From Bacteroidota bacterium (GTDB taxonomy: Bacteria; Bacteroidota; Bacteroidia; Chitinophagales; Chitinophagaceae): a stretch of 64,000 bases of DNA. The notes under the pieces are model-generated. The model saw only the letters and a program-made list of their open reading frames with translations, did no database searches and was not told the DNA's origin. Position numbers and translations under genes: made by a program. Numbering within the stretch: position 1 is the stretch's first letter; each line of letters opens with the position of its first letter. Below, piece after piece: positions 1 through 7,616 of this stretch. The DNA lies in assembly GCA_020161535.1 (NCBI GenBank), contig JAIUNW010000005.1, positions 184,016-248,015 of the forward strand, given 5' to 3'.

Positions 1-3000
1 TTTGTACCTGGCCGATGGTTATATAATCATTGCCCTGTTTTCTTTCAATGGCATATTGTTGAATGGGTTCACCCACATACCGGTTCCAGTTCAGGTAATT
101 TCTTGCCTCCTGGGTGCTGCCATACAACTCGAGATTGCCGGGCAATACACTTCCGCAAGTGCCCGTGAGGGTATGATACGCCAGCCTGGTCAAACAACCA
201 CCGTTTACATCTATCACACATACATAAGTACCGATCTTATCGGGCGTAAGGGTGTCGATGGTGTATTGATAATTGTTGCCCACCAATACACTGTCGGTTG
301 AACTGGTTTTATAATACCAGGCATAGCTGGCATTGTCAACATAGTCTACTTTCAAAGTAGTTGTCGCCATGGCACAATCGGCCGTGCTGCTGGCAACTAT
401 ATTCTGCAAGGGCAATACACTCACGTCGTTGAGGGTGGCATTGCCGCAGTAGTCAACGGCACGCAGTCTTACCAATGAATAGGTATTCCCGTTGTTGATA
501 TTGAAGATCGGGCTTGCCTGCGGACCGGCAATAATTGACGGCGATGAAGGCACGCTTCCGATTATTTCATATTGATAAGGAGCGGCACCACCGGTTACCA
601 CCGCGCCAACACTGAAACTATTGTTATCACACTGGTAAGAAGCCGAACGGCCCAATTCAGGATAGACATAAGGCCCTACGACAAATGTATCGTTCGGTTT
701 CTGGTTACAGCTTCCCGGCAGGTTGTATTGAACCACATAAGTACCTGGACCGAGGTCGTTCCATTTGTAGAAGGTTGAAAATCCTGTATTGTACGGTATA
801 CTTACCGGCGACCCATCTTTTGAAATAATCTGCGGATTAATTATTCCCAGGTTAGAAGACACGGTAATGGTTACTTCAGACGAGCCATTTTGATAGGCGC
901 CCGACGGACATTTAGCCACCACATGAATATCACTATTAAACGTACTTACCACGGGCGTAACCATCTTTTCGAGGGTGCGTCCGCAATTGTCGGTCACTAC
1001 CACCCGGTATTGTTCGCCAAACATCAATGCTGGCAAGTCTGTGAAGGTATAATTGGAGCCAAAACCAGATCCACTGGCCAGCACATTGTTATAGGGGTCA
1101 TACACTCTAACCGTATAAGGCCCACTGCCAGCAGTTACTTTAATGGTCAGCTTGCTGGTATTGAATTCGCAAGAAGGCGCTGCCGAAACATTGTATGTAA
1201 TAGCCACTGGATTTGCCGATACCGTTTTGGTCAGCGTGATATTGGTACAAGCATCATAGGCAGTGATGGTTGCCGTTCCATAAGCAATATTGCTGAAAGA
1301 ACCTGTCGTATTGGTCTGTACATTGCCCAGTGCGTCGGTTAGGGTAAATGTTGGGCTGAACATATTGTTGACCGTGACCGAAGCAGAATAACCATTACAG
1401 TTTCTGCCGGTAACATTCGGGTTGTTCATGGTCGGTGTGGCCTGTACCCCGCTGAAACAAACAGATGTGCTGTAATTGTAACAGCCTGGGTCGTTGGTAA
1501 CATCAATACAATAATCGCCATAAGGAACATTGGTAAATATGCCGGTTGTATTGGTCGCAATGGTCGCACCTGCATTGTTCTTCAGTACAAACTGCGGATT
1601 GGTCAGGTTCTGCTGGTTCGTAATGGCCACATCGAAGGTGGCGCATTTTTTATTCGTTATCGACGCCGCACCTACCGAAGGAATACTTTTTACGACTGTT
1701 ACACATCGTTGTATGGTGGTATCGTAACAGGCTGGATCGTTTTTAATATACATGCAATAGGTGCCGTAGGGAAGTCCCGTGAACGTACCGGTGGTATTGC
1801 AAGCAACCAGGTTATTGCTGCCATCGTACAAACAGATCTGCGGGTTTTGGATGCGAACGAATCCGCCAATACCCAGGTCGATGGTATTACAGTATTTGGT
1901 AACAGTAATGTTGGCGGCAACAGATGGTCTTGGCCGTATCAGCGTAAAGCAACGCTGAATAGTGGTATCGTAACACTCAGCACTGTTCTGGATCCGCATG
2001 CAATAGCTACCATAGGGCAGGTTGTTGAAAGTACCGGTACTGTTACAACTGATCTGCACATTGGCAGCATCGTACAAACAGAATGTGGCGTTGGTTAAAT
2101 TGGTTTGCGCGCCAATACTCACATCGGCATCCAGACACTGTTCATCGGTAACGGTTATATTGGCCGCTACTGAAGGCACCAGTGCTTGAATGGTAAAGCA
2201 ACGCGAAACAGTGGTGTCGTAACAGTTGTCGCGTGCGGTGATACAATAACTTCCGTTCGCCAAATTGCTAAAGGCACCGGTCGTATTACAGGCTATTTGT
2301 GCGCCAGTGCCATCAAGTAGACAGAATTGTGGATTGGTGAAATTGGTGATGCCCGATACATTGGCATTGAAATGTCCGCAATCAACCCGCGTCGTCGTTA
2401 CATTGGCATTCAACGACGGTTTCGGCATCTGCGCGGTGAAGTTGCGTAAAATGGTGGTATCGAAACAGGCATCTTTAATTTGAATATTATAAGCGCCGGC
2501 CGTTAACCCGGTAAATAAACCGGTGCTGTTACAGGCCACTTGCACATTGCTACTATTATAGAGGCAATAAGTTGGGTTGGTAAGATTGGTTTGGCCGGTG
2601 ATTTGGGCGGAAAAGCTATTACAACTGGCGTTAGATACTGTCACCACATTGGCCACACTCGGAAATACCGGGTTCAGCCAGGACGTGCTCATGATGTTTC
2701 CGCAATTGTCTTTTACCACCAGCGGAACAATTCGTTTGGAACCGGCCGGATGCGTAAATGTACGCGAGTTATACCAGGTGGTATCGCCGGGTGAATTCAC
2801 CACGCCATATTGAAACCCATTAAATGCGGTGCCCGAAGTATTTACATTGCCACGGCTGTCGACCAACCGGATATCAAAACTGGCATCGCTACAATTCACG
2901 CGCGAGCCGTTAACGGTTTGTATCCACCAGTTGTAGCCCAAAACGACAACGCGCCGGGTTTGAATACCGCCGCAGGAGTCTTTCAATTCTACCGAATAAT

Positions 3001-3505
3001 CACCCCCGCCTAAGCCGGTAAACGAGCCGGTAGTATTGGATACGCCGACATTATCGGGACTCGGTGCCACAATGGTATAGGTAAAGGGCGAACGGCCGCC
3101 AGACTGGTCATTCAATGAAATGGTTCCATTGGCTGCGTTCATACAGGTCACATCGGTCTTATTCAGGCTAAAGCGCGGGTCAGTATAAGAGCCGGTCACC
3201 GTTACATTGTTCATGGTGTCGAGACAATTGCTCACCACATCCTGGATAACAACGGAATAATCGCCCGGTACAAGGCCGGTAATAAGCGAAGAGGATGTGA
3301 AATTGGTATTGACCGGTCCGGTCACTTTGTAGTTGTAGCTGCCACTGCCGCCCGTAACATTTACTTGTATGGTGCCGGTGGCCATACAGCGCGACTCAGT
3401 GGGGACAGCGCTAACTATCTCCAGGGAGGAACAAGGTTGGGCACACAGCTCGCCTACAGTAAATATCGACAGCACAGCCGCCATAATTGTGTATAGCTTT
3501 TTCAT
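1..3505 (-). CDS. Large secreted repeat protein, SprB / gliding-motility-associated type (partial, C-terminus outside window)
   Basis: The minus-strand frame is open from an ATG at 3505 to the left edge of the window, giving at least 1168 residues. The N-terminus MKKLYTIMAAVLSIFTVG followed by CAQ is a typical Sec signal peptide. The rest is a chain of Ig-like/SprB-like modules rich in Thr, Asn, Gly and paired Cys, with recurring phrases such as TGTFTGLPYGTYC and CYDTTIQRC. Near the window edge the sequence NLNWNRYVGEPIQQYAIERK resembles the region before the C-terminal domain of Bacteroidota surface proteins exported by type IX secretion (family knowledge; the sorting domain itself would lie beyond position 1). 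The role is probably a cell-surface adhesin or gliding-associated protein. A response-regulator gene lies upstream on the same strand, separated by a terminator. The exact family cannot be fixed without the C-terminus. Confidence 0.85.
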   Translation of the reverse strand, partial: MKKLYTIMAAVLSIFTVGELCAQPCSSLEIVSAVPTESRCMATGTIQVNVTGGSGSYNYKVTGPVNTNFTSSSLITGLVPGDYSVVIQDVVSNCLDTMNNVTVTGSYTDPRFSLNKTDVTCMNAANGTISLNDQSGGRSPFTYTIVAPSPDNVGVSNTTGSFTGLGGGDYSVELKDSCGGIQTRRVVVLGYNWWIQTVNGSRVNCSDASFDIRLVDSRGNVNTSGTAFNGFQYGVVNSPGDTTWYNSRTFTHPAGSKRIVPLVVKDNCGNIMSTSWLNPVFPSVANVVTVSNASCNSFSAQITGQTNLTNPTYCLYNSSNVQVACNSTGLFTGLTAGAYNIQIKDACFDTTILRNFTAQMPKPSLNANVTTTRVDCGHFNANVSGITNFTNPQFCLLDGTGAQIACNTTGAFSNLANGSYCITARDNCYDTTVSRCFTIQALVPSVAANITVTDEQCLDADVSIGAQTNLTNATFCLYDAANVQISCNSTGTFNNLPYGSYCMRIQNSAECYDTTIQRCFTLIRPRPSVAANITVTKYCNTIDLGIGGFVRIQNPQICLYDGSNNLVACNTTGTFTGLPYGTYCMYIKNDPACYDTTIQRCVTVVKSIPSVGAASITNKKCATFDVAITNQQNLTNPQFVLKNNAGATIATNTTGIFTNVPYGDYCIDVTNDPGCYNYSTSVCFSGVQATPTMNNPNVTGRNCNGYSASVTVNNMFSPTFTLTDALGNVQTNTTGSFSNIAYGTATITAYDACTNITLTKTVSANPVAITYNVSAAPSCEFNTSKLTIKVTAGSGPYTVRVYDPYNNVLASGSGFGSNYTFTDLPALMFGEQYRVVVTDNCGRTLEKMVTPVVSTFNSDIHVVAKCPSGAYQNGSSEVTITVSSNLGIINPQIISKDGSPVSIPYNTGFSTFYKWNDLGPGTYVVQYNLPGSCNQKPNDTFVVGPYVYPELGRSASYQCDNNSFSVGAVVTGGAAPYQYEIIGSVPSSPSIIAGPQASPIFNINNGNTYSLVRLRAVDYCGNATLNDVSVLPLQNIVASSTADCAMATTTLKVDYVDNASYAWYYKTSSTDSVLVGNNYQYTIDTLTPDKIGTYVCVIDVNGGCLTRLAYHTLTGTCGSVLPGNLELYGSTQEARNYLNWNRYVGEPIQQYAIERKQGNDYITIGQVQ
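1200..2660 (-). repeat. About six tandem ~81-residue modules inside the secreted protein gene
   Basis: In the minus-strand reading frame, modules of about 245 bp follow one another. Each has a start like NITVTxxxC, a centre like NLTNPxFCLYD, then CNTTGTFxxLPYGxYC and CYDTTIQRC. Four to five units are close copies and the outer ones are more diverged. The conserved cysteines suggest a disulphide or thioester-like surface module. Boundaries are approximate. Confidence 0.6.
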
Positions 3506-3663
3506 CGATACGGGTACGGTTTTCTGAGTAGGATGGTATCGGTCAACTTTATAAACGACCGGTGCTTGGTTTATTGTATGTAAAACAACGGTTCATTGGT
3601 CGAATTTTTTCGACGGAAAGGAACATTTAGTGCGGTAACTGCCTGGTTTTGCCGACAAAATGG

Positions 3664-3697
3664 CAAAAAAATACCCCCGGCATTGCTGGCGGGGGTG
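3664..3697 (-). terminator. Rho-independent terminator after the response regulator
   Basis: On the minus strand ACCCCCG (3696-3690) pairs with CGGGGGT (3679-3673), followed by a run of seven T (3671-3665). It lies 27 bp past the stop of the response-regulator gene and upstream of the secreted repeat protein, so it separates the two transcripts. Confidence 0.8.
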
Positions 3698-3723
3698 GTC
3701 GTAATATATAGGGTTAGTGAAAA

Positions 3724-4395
3724 TCAGGTTTCCTGCACAAAGCCTTTCTTAACGGCATACATCACTAGCCCGGCCATTGATTTAGCGCCTGTTTTTGTTT
3801 TCAGCTTATCGCGGATGGCTTCAACCGTACGCGGACTGATATCAACAATGTCAGCGATCTCTTTGGTGGTTTTTTCTTCGCACATCAGCTTGAGTATGCG
3901 CACTTCTTTTTCAGAAAGCTGGGCATCAAGCAAGGCGTCGGGCTCGGTTTTGCGGGTACGCAAACCTGTTAACAGCGCTTTATTGGTCAGCTCATTGAAG
4001 AAAAACTCCTGCTCATAACAGGTTTTGATGGCCTGGTAAATGGTTTCGGAATCTGAGTTCTTGGTAAGATAACTGTTGGCGCCTATTTCCATGAGCTTGG
4101 AAATCATGGAATGATCATTGTGCATCGACAATATGATCACTTTCACATTGGGATTGATCTTCCTGATTTCAGGAAGCGTAGCAATACCATCCATAATGGG
4201 CATCTGGATATCGAGCAGAATGACGTCTGGCTCTATGTGTTTCAACAAATTCAGGAGCTGCATTCCATTTTCAGCTTCTGCTACCAATTCAACATCCTTC
4301 TTGGTGGACAGCGCAGTTTTCACCCCTGCACGAAAGAGTGCATGGTCATCTGCAATGGCGACTTTAACGGGGTTGTTAGGGTCTGGTCTTTTCAT
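3724..4395 (-). CDS. DNA-binding response regulator, NarL/FixJ (LuxR) family
   Basis: The 223-residue protein has an N-terminal receiver domain (about residues 9-125) with the acidic pair D16-D17, phospho-acceptor D62 in LLDIQMPIMDG, and a conserved Lys in SYLTKNSD. A C-terminal LuxR-type helix-turn-helix follows (about 158-220, LSEKEVRILKLMCEEKTTKE). It would be phosphorylated by a sensor kinase and bind DNA as a dimer. No kinase gene is adjacent, so the partner is encoded elsewhere. It is monocistronic in this window, with its own terminator. The next gene downstream encodes the giant surface protein, but a regulatory link is only a guess from proximity. Confidence 0.93.
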   Translation of the reverse strand: MKRPDPNNPVKVAIADDHALFRAGVKTALSTKKDVELVAEAENGMQLLNLLKHIEPDVILLDIQMPIMDGIATLPEIRKINPNVKVIILSMHNDHSMISKLMEIGANSYLTKNSDSETIYQAIKTCYEQEFFFNELTNKALLTGLRTRKTEPDALLDAQLSEKEVRILKLMCEEKTTKEIADIVDISPRTVEAIRDKLKTKTGAKSMAGLVMYAVKKGFVQET

Positions 4396-5043
4396 ACGGA
4401 GATTTTTTCTATTGGGGTACAGATAATTTAACGGTTAAACCGGGCTGCAAATTGTTAAATATTCTGAACATTCACTATAGTATTTCTACGTAAATATAAC
4501 TTTTCGGATTATACTAACCCCAATAAAATATCGTAGCGCTTCTAGCGTTGTACGGGCATTTACTGCGGTTATCTTCGTAGATATACGAAAGGCGCAGTAA
4601 TTACCGAATGCGAAAAATCAAGCAATTCCGCTCTTGTCCACATCCAACCACCACACTACTTTTGTTTCAGAAGTTGATTGACGAGGAACGCAACCTGCAA
4701 ATCCAATGTCCAAGTAACAACCGTCCAGAACTTTTTCAATATCCTTTAGAAATACTCGAGTCAGCGTCAGTCAACTTCCTTTTTTCCCCCTTCCTTTTTA
4801 AAAAGACGATCCTTAAACTCCCCCGTTCCGTTTTTGATCCGTACCTGGATTCAATTCCAAGTACAGTTGTGATCTACCCTACCACAACCTATCATCATAT
4901 CATGCCTGCTTTGAAGGCAGCTGGTGCGTAGTAGCGAAGGAAAACTTTTGAGTTTTATCCACGATGGATTGAGTGTTTATGAAATCAGCAGCCCACCTTC
5001 TAGGTTTACTTATTCAGTTGTCATTTCAAGGCAGGCCCATTTT

Positions 5044-5106
5044 ACGCTTCGCGGATAAAACTGCAAAGCGGATTGAACAGCAAAGCGGGATTTATCCGCG
5101 AAGCGT
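5044..5106. repeat. Perfect 16-bp inverted repeat forming a 63-nt stem-loop
   Basis: ACGCTTCGCGGATAAA at 5044-5059 is exactly complementary to TTTATCCGCGAAGCGT at 5091-5106. The 31-nt loop contains GCAAAGCGG twice. It directly abuts the AAACCTT-type repeat that starts at 5107, so the two form a compound palindromic block. Its function is unknown; it could be a REP-like or mobile structured element. Confidence 0.85.
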
Positions 5107-5202
5107 GTTTAAGGTTTAAAGTACAAGGTTTAAGCTGCCGCGAATCAGGCAGCCCAACCAATCAGCGATCCAACTTTAAACCTTAAACATTAAACTTTAA
5201 AC
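5107..5202. repeat. Dispersed palindromic repeat, copy A (GCTGCCGCG core)
   Basis: The left arm GTTTAAGGTTTAAAGTACAA (5107 onward) and the right arm (5171-5202, made of TTTAAACCTTAAAC-type tracts) are inverted relative to each other. The 9-bp core GCTGCCGCG is at 5134-5142. Similar arms and/or core recur at 16411-16508, 22922-22948, 34809-34860, 35935-36001 and 46501-46590. Confidence 0.75.
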
Positions 5203-5276
5203 ACCAAGGCATTTTTTCCTATGCTAAGCCGTCCCCACCCAGGTCAACGTCATTGCGTGTTGTTACTGCATTGGAC

Positions 5277-5312
5277 AAAAAAAAGGTGCATCTGTCAAAA
5301 CAGATGCACCTT
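5277..5312 (-). terminator. Strong rho-independent terminator of rpsA
   Basis: On the minus strand GGTGCATCTGT (5310-5300) pairs perfectly with ACAGATGCACC (5295-5285) around a 4-nt loop. A run of eight T follows (5284-5277). It lies 24 bp downstream of the rpsA stop codon. Confidence 0.93.
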
Positions 5313-5336
5313 GGTTTTATAAGGGGTGTCCCGAAA

Positions 5337-7226
5337 TTATTCGCCTTCGCCGCCTTCCAGCTTCTTCTTGAGTTCGGCCAGTACACCGAGATCACCGAGC
5401 GTCGCTTTTTCCACTTTGCTCTGGATGTTCTTAACGGCTTTCTTGGTCTTGTCAGATTCTGCTTTGGCTTCTTTCTTCACTGCTTCACGCTCTTCAGCGC
5501 GGGCAGCCTCCCAAGTACGGGTATGGCTGATCACGATGCGCTTCTCATTGCGATCAAACTCGATCACCATGAACGGCGCTGTTTCGTCAGCACCCACCTG
5601 GCCACCGTCTTCCTTGTTCAGGTGACGGTTAGGCGCAAATCCTTCCAGGCCATAGGGCAATTGTACTACAGCACCCTTGTCGTCCTTGCGGATAACGGTT
5701 CCCTCGTGAACAGTGCCAATGGCAAATGTATCTTCGAGGGTATTCCAGGGATCTTCTTCCAGTTGCTTGTGACCGAGTTGCAGTTTGCGGTTCTCTTTGT
5801 CAATGCCGAGGATCATGATATCGATGCGCTCACCCACTTTGGTAAATTCAGTGGGGTGATTGAAGCGCTTCAGCCAGCTCAGGTCGCTGATATGGATCAT
5901 ACCACCGATGCCAGGCTCCAGTTCCACAAACACACCATACGGCGTGATGTTTTTCACCAGGCCATTGTGACGGCTGTCGACAGGGTATTTGTTCTCGATT
6001 TCATTCCAGGGATCAGGCGTCATTTGCTTGATCGACAGGCTCATCTTGCGTGCATTCTTGTCGAGCGTAACAATTTTCGCTTCGTATTCATCACCCAGCT
6101 TGAAGAATTCTTTCGCATTGATTGGGGTATTGGCCCAGGTAATTTCACTAACGTGTACCAGTCCTTCAACGCCCGGCATGATTTCCAGGAACGCACCGTA
6201 ATCTTCGATATTTACGACGCGGCCTTTAACCACCTGTCCTTCTGCAACGGCTTCAGGCAGCACATCCCAGGGATGCGGGGTGAGTTGCTTCAGGCCGAGG
6301 CTGATGCGTTTTTTGTCGTCGTCGAAATCCAATACCACTACATTCAGTTTCTGGTCCAGTTTCAACACCTCTGAAGGGTGGTTGATACGACCCCAGCTGA
6401 TATCGGTGATATACAACAAACCGTCGAGGCCACCGAGGTCCATGAACGCACCGAAATCGGTGATGTTCTTGATGGTACCTTCCAATACCTGGCCTTTTTC
6501 CAGTTTGCCCATGATCTCGGCACGTTGTGCTTCGATATCGCTTTCGATCAGTGCTTTGTGTGATACAACGGCATTCTTGATGGCTTCGTTTACTTTCACC
6601 ACTTTGAACTCCATGGTCTTACCTACAAACTGATCGTAGTCGGTAACAGGCTTCACGTCGATTTGTGAACCCGGCAGGAAGGTCTCCATACCGAACACAT
6701 CAACGATCAGGCCGCCCTTGGTTTTGCTGGTAACCGTACCGGTAACGATTTCGCCGGTTTTGTGTACTTCCACAATTTTCTCCCAGGCACGCGTGATGCG
6801 GGCTTGTTTGCGGCTGAGGTTCAGGTTGCCCTGGCGATCTTCTTTTTCTACCACCATCACTTCCACCTCGTCGCCGATTTTCAGGCCTTGTTGGTCGCGG
6901 AATTCGTTGAAAGAAATCAGACCATCACTTTTGAAACCGATATTCAGTACCACGTCGGTCTTGGTCATACCTACCACGGTGCCTTTGATCAGTTCACCAT
7001 CGGTGATGGAAACAAAAGTAGCGTCGTACACTTTGTCGTACTTGGCTTTTTCGTCAGAAGCATAGGCCGAAACATTGCGTTTGTCGATGCTCCAGTCGAA
7101 GTCGTCGTGCGCAGTAGCGACAACGGGCTCAGGTGCTTTTGTTGTCGCTGCAGGGGCTTCTGCTGGCGCAGCGGCTCCCTCCTGTTCATCAGCGTTTAGT
7201 TGTTTTACAAAAATGTTTTGAAACAT
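5337..7226 (-). CDS. rpsA: 30S ribosomal protein S1
   Basis: The 629-residue protein is built of six S1 (OB-fold RNA-binding) domains starting near residues 77, 162, 245, 330, 415 and 503. Motifs such as GGLDGLLYITDISWGR, EDYGAFLEIMPGVEGLVHVSE and TPYGVFVELEPGIGGMIHIS mark successive domains. Bacterial S1 helps the 30S subunit bind mRNA. It is longer than the E. coli protein (557 aa) because of an N-terminal Ala/Glu/Pro-rich extension (residues 1-70) and a charged Lys/Glu/Ala-rich C-terminal tail. S1 is expected to matter in Bacteroidota, where anti-Shine-Dalgarno pairing is little used. The gene is monocistronic, with a TACCTTTG promoter 32 bp upstream and a strong terminator downstream. Confidence 0.97.
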   Translation of the reverse strand: MFQNIFVKQLNADEQEGAAAPAEAPAATTKAPEPVVATAHDDFDWSIDKRNVSAYASDEKAKYDKVYDATFVSITDGELIKGTVVGMTKTDVVLNIGFKSDGLISFNEFRDQQGLKIGDEVEVMVVEKEDRQGNLNLSRKQARITRAWEKIVEVHKTGEIVTGTVTSKTKGGLIVDVFGMETFLPGSQIDVKPVTDYDQFVGKTMEFKVVKVNEAIKNAVVSHKALIESDIEAQRAEIMGKLEKGQVLEGTIKNITDFGAFMDLGGLDGLLYITDISWGRINHPSEVLKLDQKLNVVVLDFDDDKKRISLGLKQLTPHPWDVLPEAVAEGQVVKGRVVNIEDYGAFLEIMPGVEGLVHVSEITWANTPINAKEFFKLGDEYEAKIVTLDKNARKMSLSIKQMTPDPWNEIENKYPVDSRHNGLVKNITPYGVFVELEPGIGGMIHISDLSWLKRFNHPTEFTKVGERIDIMILGIDKENRKLQLGHKQLEEDPWNTLEDTFAIGTVHEGTVIRKDDKGAVVQLPYGLEGFAPNRHLNKEDGGQVGADETAPFMVIEFDRNEKRIVISHTRTWEAARAEEREAVKKEAKAESDKTKKAVKNIQSKVEKATLGDLGVLAELKKKLEGGEGE

Positions 7227-7257
7227 GTTGTTTTCCCGATGGTTTTATTCGGGGCAG

Positions 7258-7265
7258 CAAAGGTA
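7258..7265 (-). promoter_or_regulatory. Bacteroidota -7 promoter element (TACCTTTG) of rpsA
   Basis: The minus strand reads TACCTTTG at 7265-7258, matching the Bacteroidota -7 consensus TAnnTTTG, 32 bp before the rpsA ATG. No TTG is seen at the usual distance upstream, so the -33 part is weak. The predicted leader is only about 25 nt. Confidence 0.6.
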
Positions 7266-7340
7266 CGGAAAAAGGGGGTTGAGAGGAGGGTTTCGAGGGG
7301 CTTTTTTGTATTTGAGCGTGCTTTGTTTCGCTAGGAGCCG

Positions 7341-7361
7341 TTTCTCGCAGAGACCGCGGGG
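7341..7361 (+). repeat. 21-bp dispersed repeat, copy 1
   Basis: TTTCTCGCAGAGACCGCGGG plus one further G is found here on the plus strand and again, on the minus strand, at 31405-31425. Both copies lie in intergenic DNA next to highly expressed translation genes (rpsA and fusA). Confidence 0.7.
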
Positions 7362-7553
7362 GAACAGAGATATATGGGCGAAGTGGTTACGAAATTGTCT
7401 ATGGAGCAGGAGGGTGAAAGGGCTGTTTTTGGTGCTTTAGGTGGTTTTGGATGTTATTGGGTGTTATTGGGTGATTTGTTGCCCGGTTATTGACCTGGAG
7501 AGCAGGTAAATGGGTGGGGAAAAGGCAATTACCGTTATTGGGCGCAACTAATT

Positions 7554-7609
7554 ATTGGTTAATATAGCTTATTGATACACAATTGGTTAATATAGCTTAT
7601 TGATATACA
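7554..7609 (+). repeat. 28-bp tandem direct duplication before the M13 peptidase gene
   Basis: ATTGGTTAATATAGCTTATT followed by GATACAC starts at 7554 and is repeated from 7582 with one base change (GATATAC). The second copy ends 8 bp before the ATG at 7617, so the duplication covers the presumed promoter or leader region. Confidence 0.85.
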
Positions 7610-7616
7610 AAAACAT

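Larger units (their letters stand above)
4396..5276. other. 880-bp non-coding stretch upstream of the response regulator
   Basis: No convincing gene is seen. A 107-codon plus-strand frame at 4608-4931 has no recognisable domain and an unlikely composition. The stretch holds AT-rich promoter-like DNA next to the regulator gene (a TATATTTA at 4498-4491 on the minus strand, with an imperfectly spaced TTG), a large stem-loop at 5044-5106 and a dispersed palindromic repeat at 5107-5202, annotated separately. Confidence 0.6.
7266..7616. other. Intergenic region between rpsA and the M13 peptidase
   Basis: No gene is supported here. It contains a 21-bp sequence repeated at 31.4 kb (7341-7361), short direct repeats of GTTATTGGGT near 7452-7472, and a 28-bp tandem duplication just before the peptidase start codon. 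The two flanking genes diverge. Confidence 0.6.

Noticed and set aside
4608..4931. 107-codon plus-strand frame upstream of the response regulator
   Set aside because: No domain, no signal, repetitive Thr/Pro composition and no promoter; it lies in intergenic DNA with repeats.
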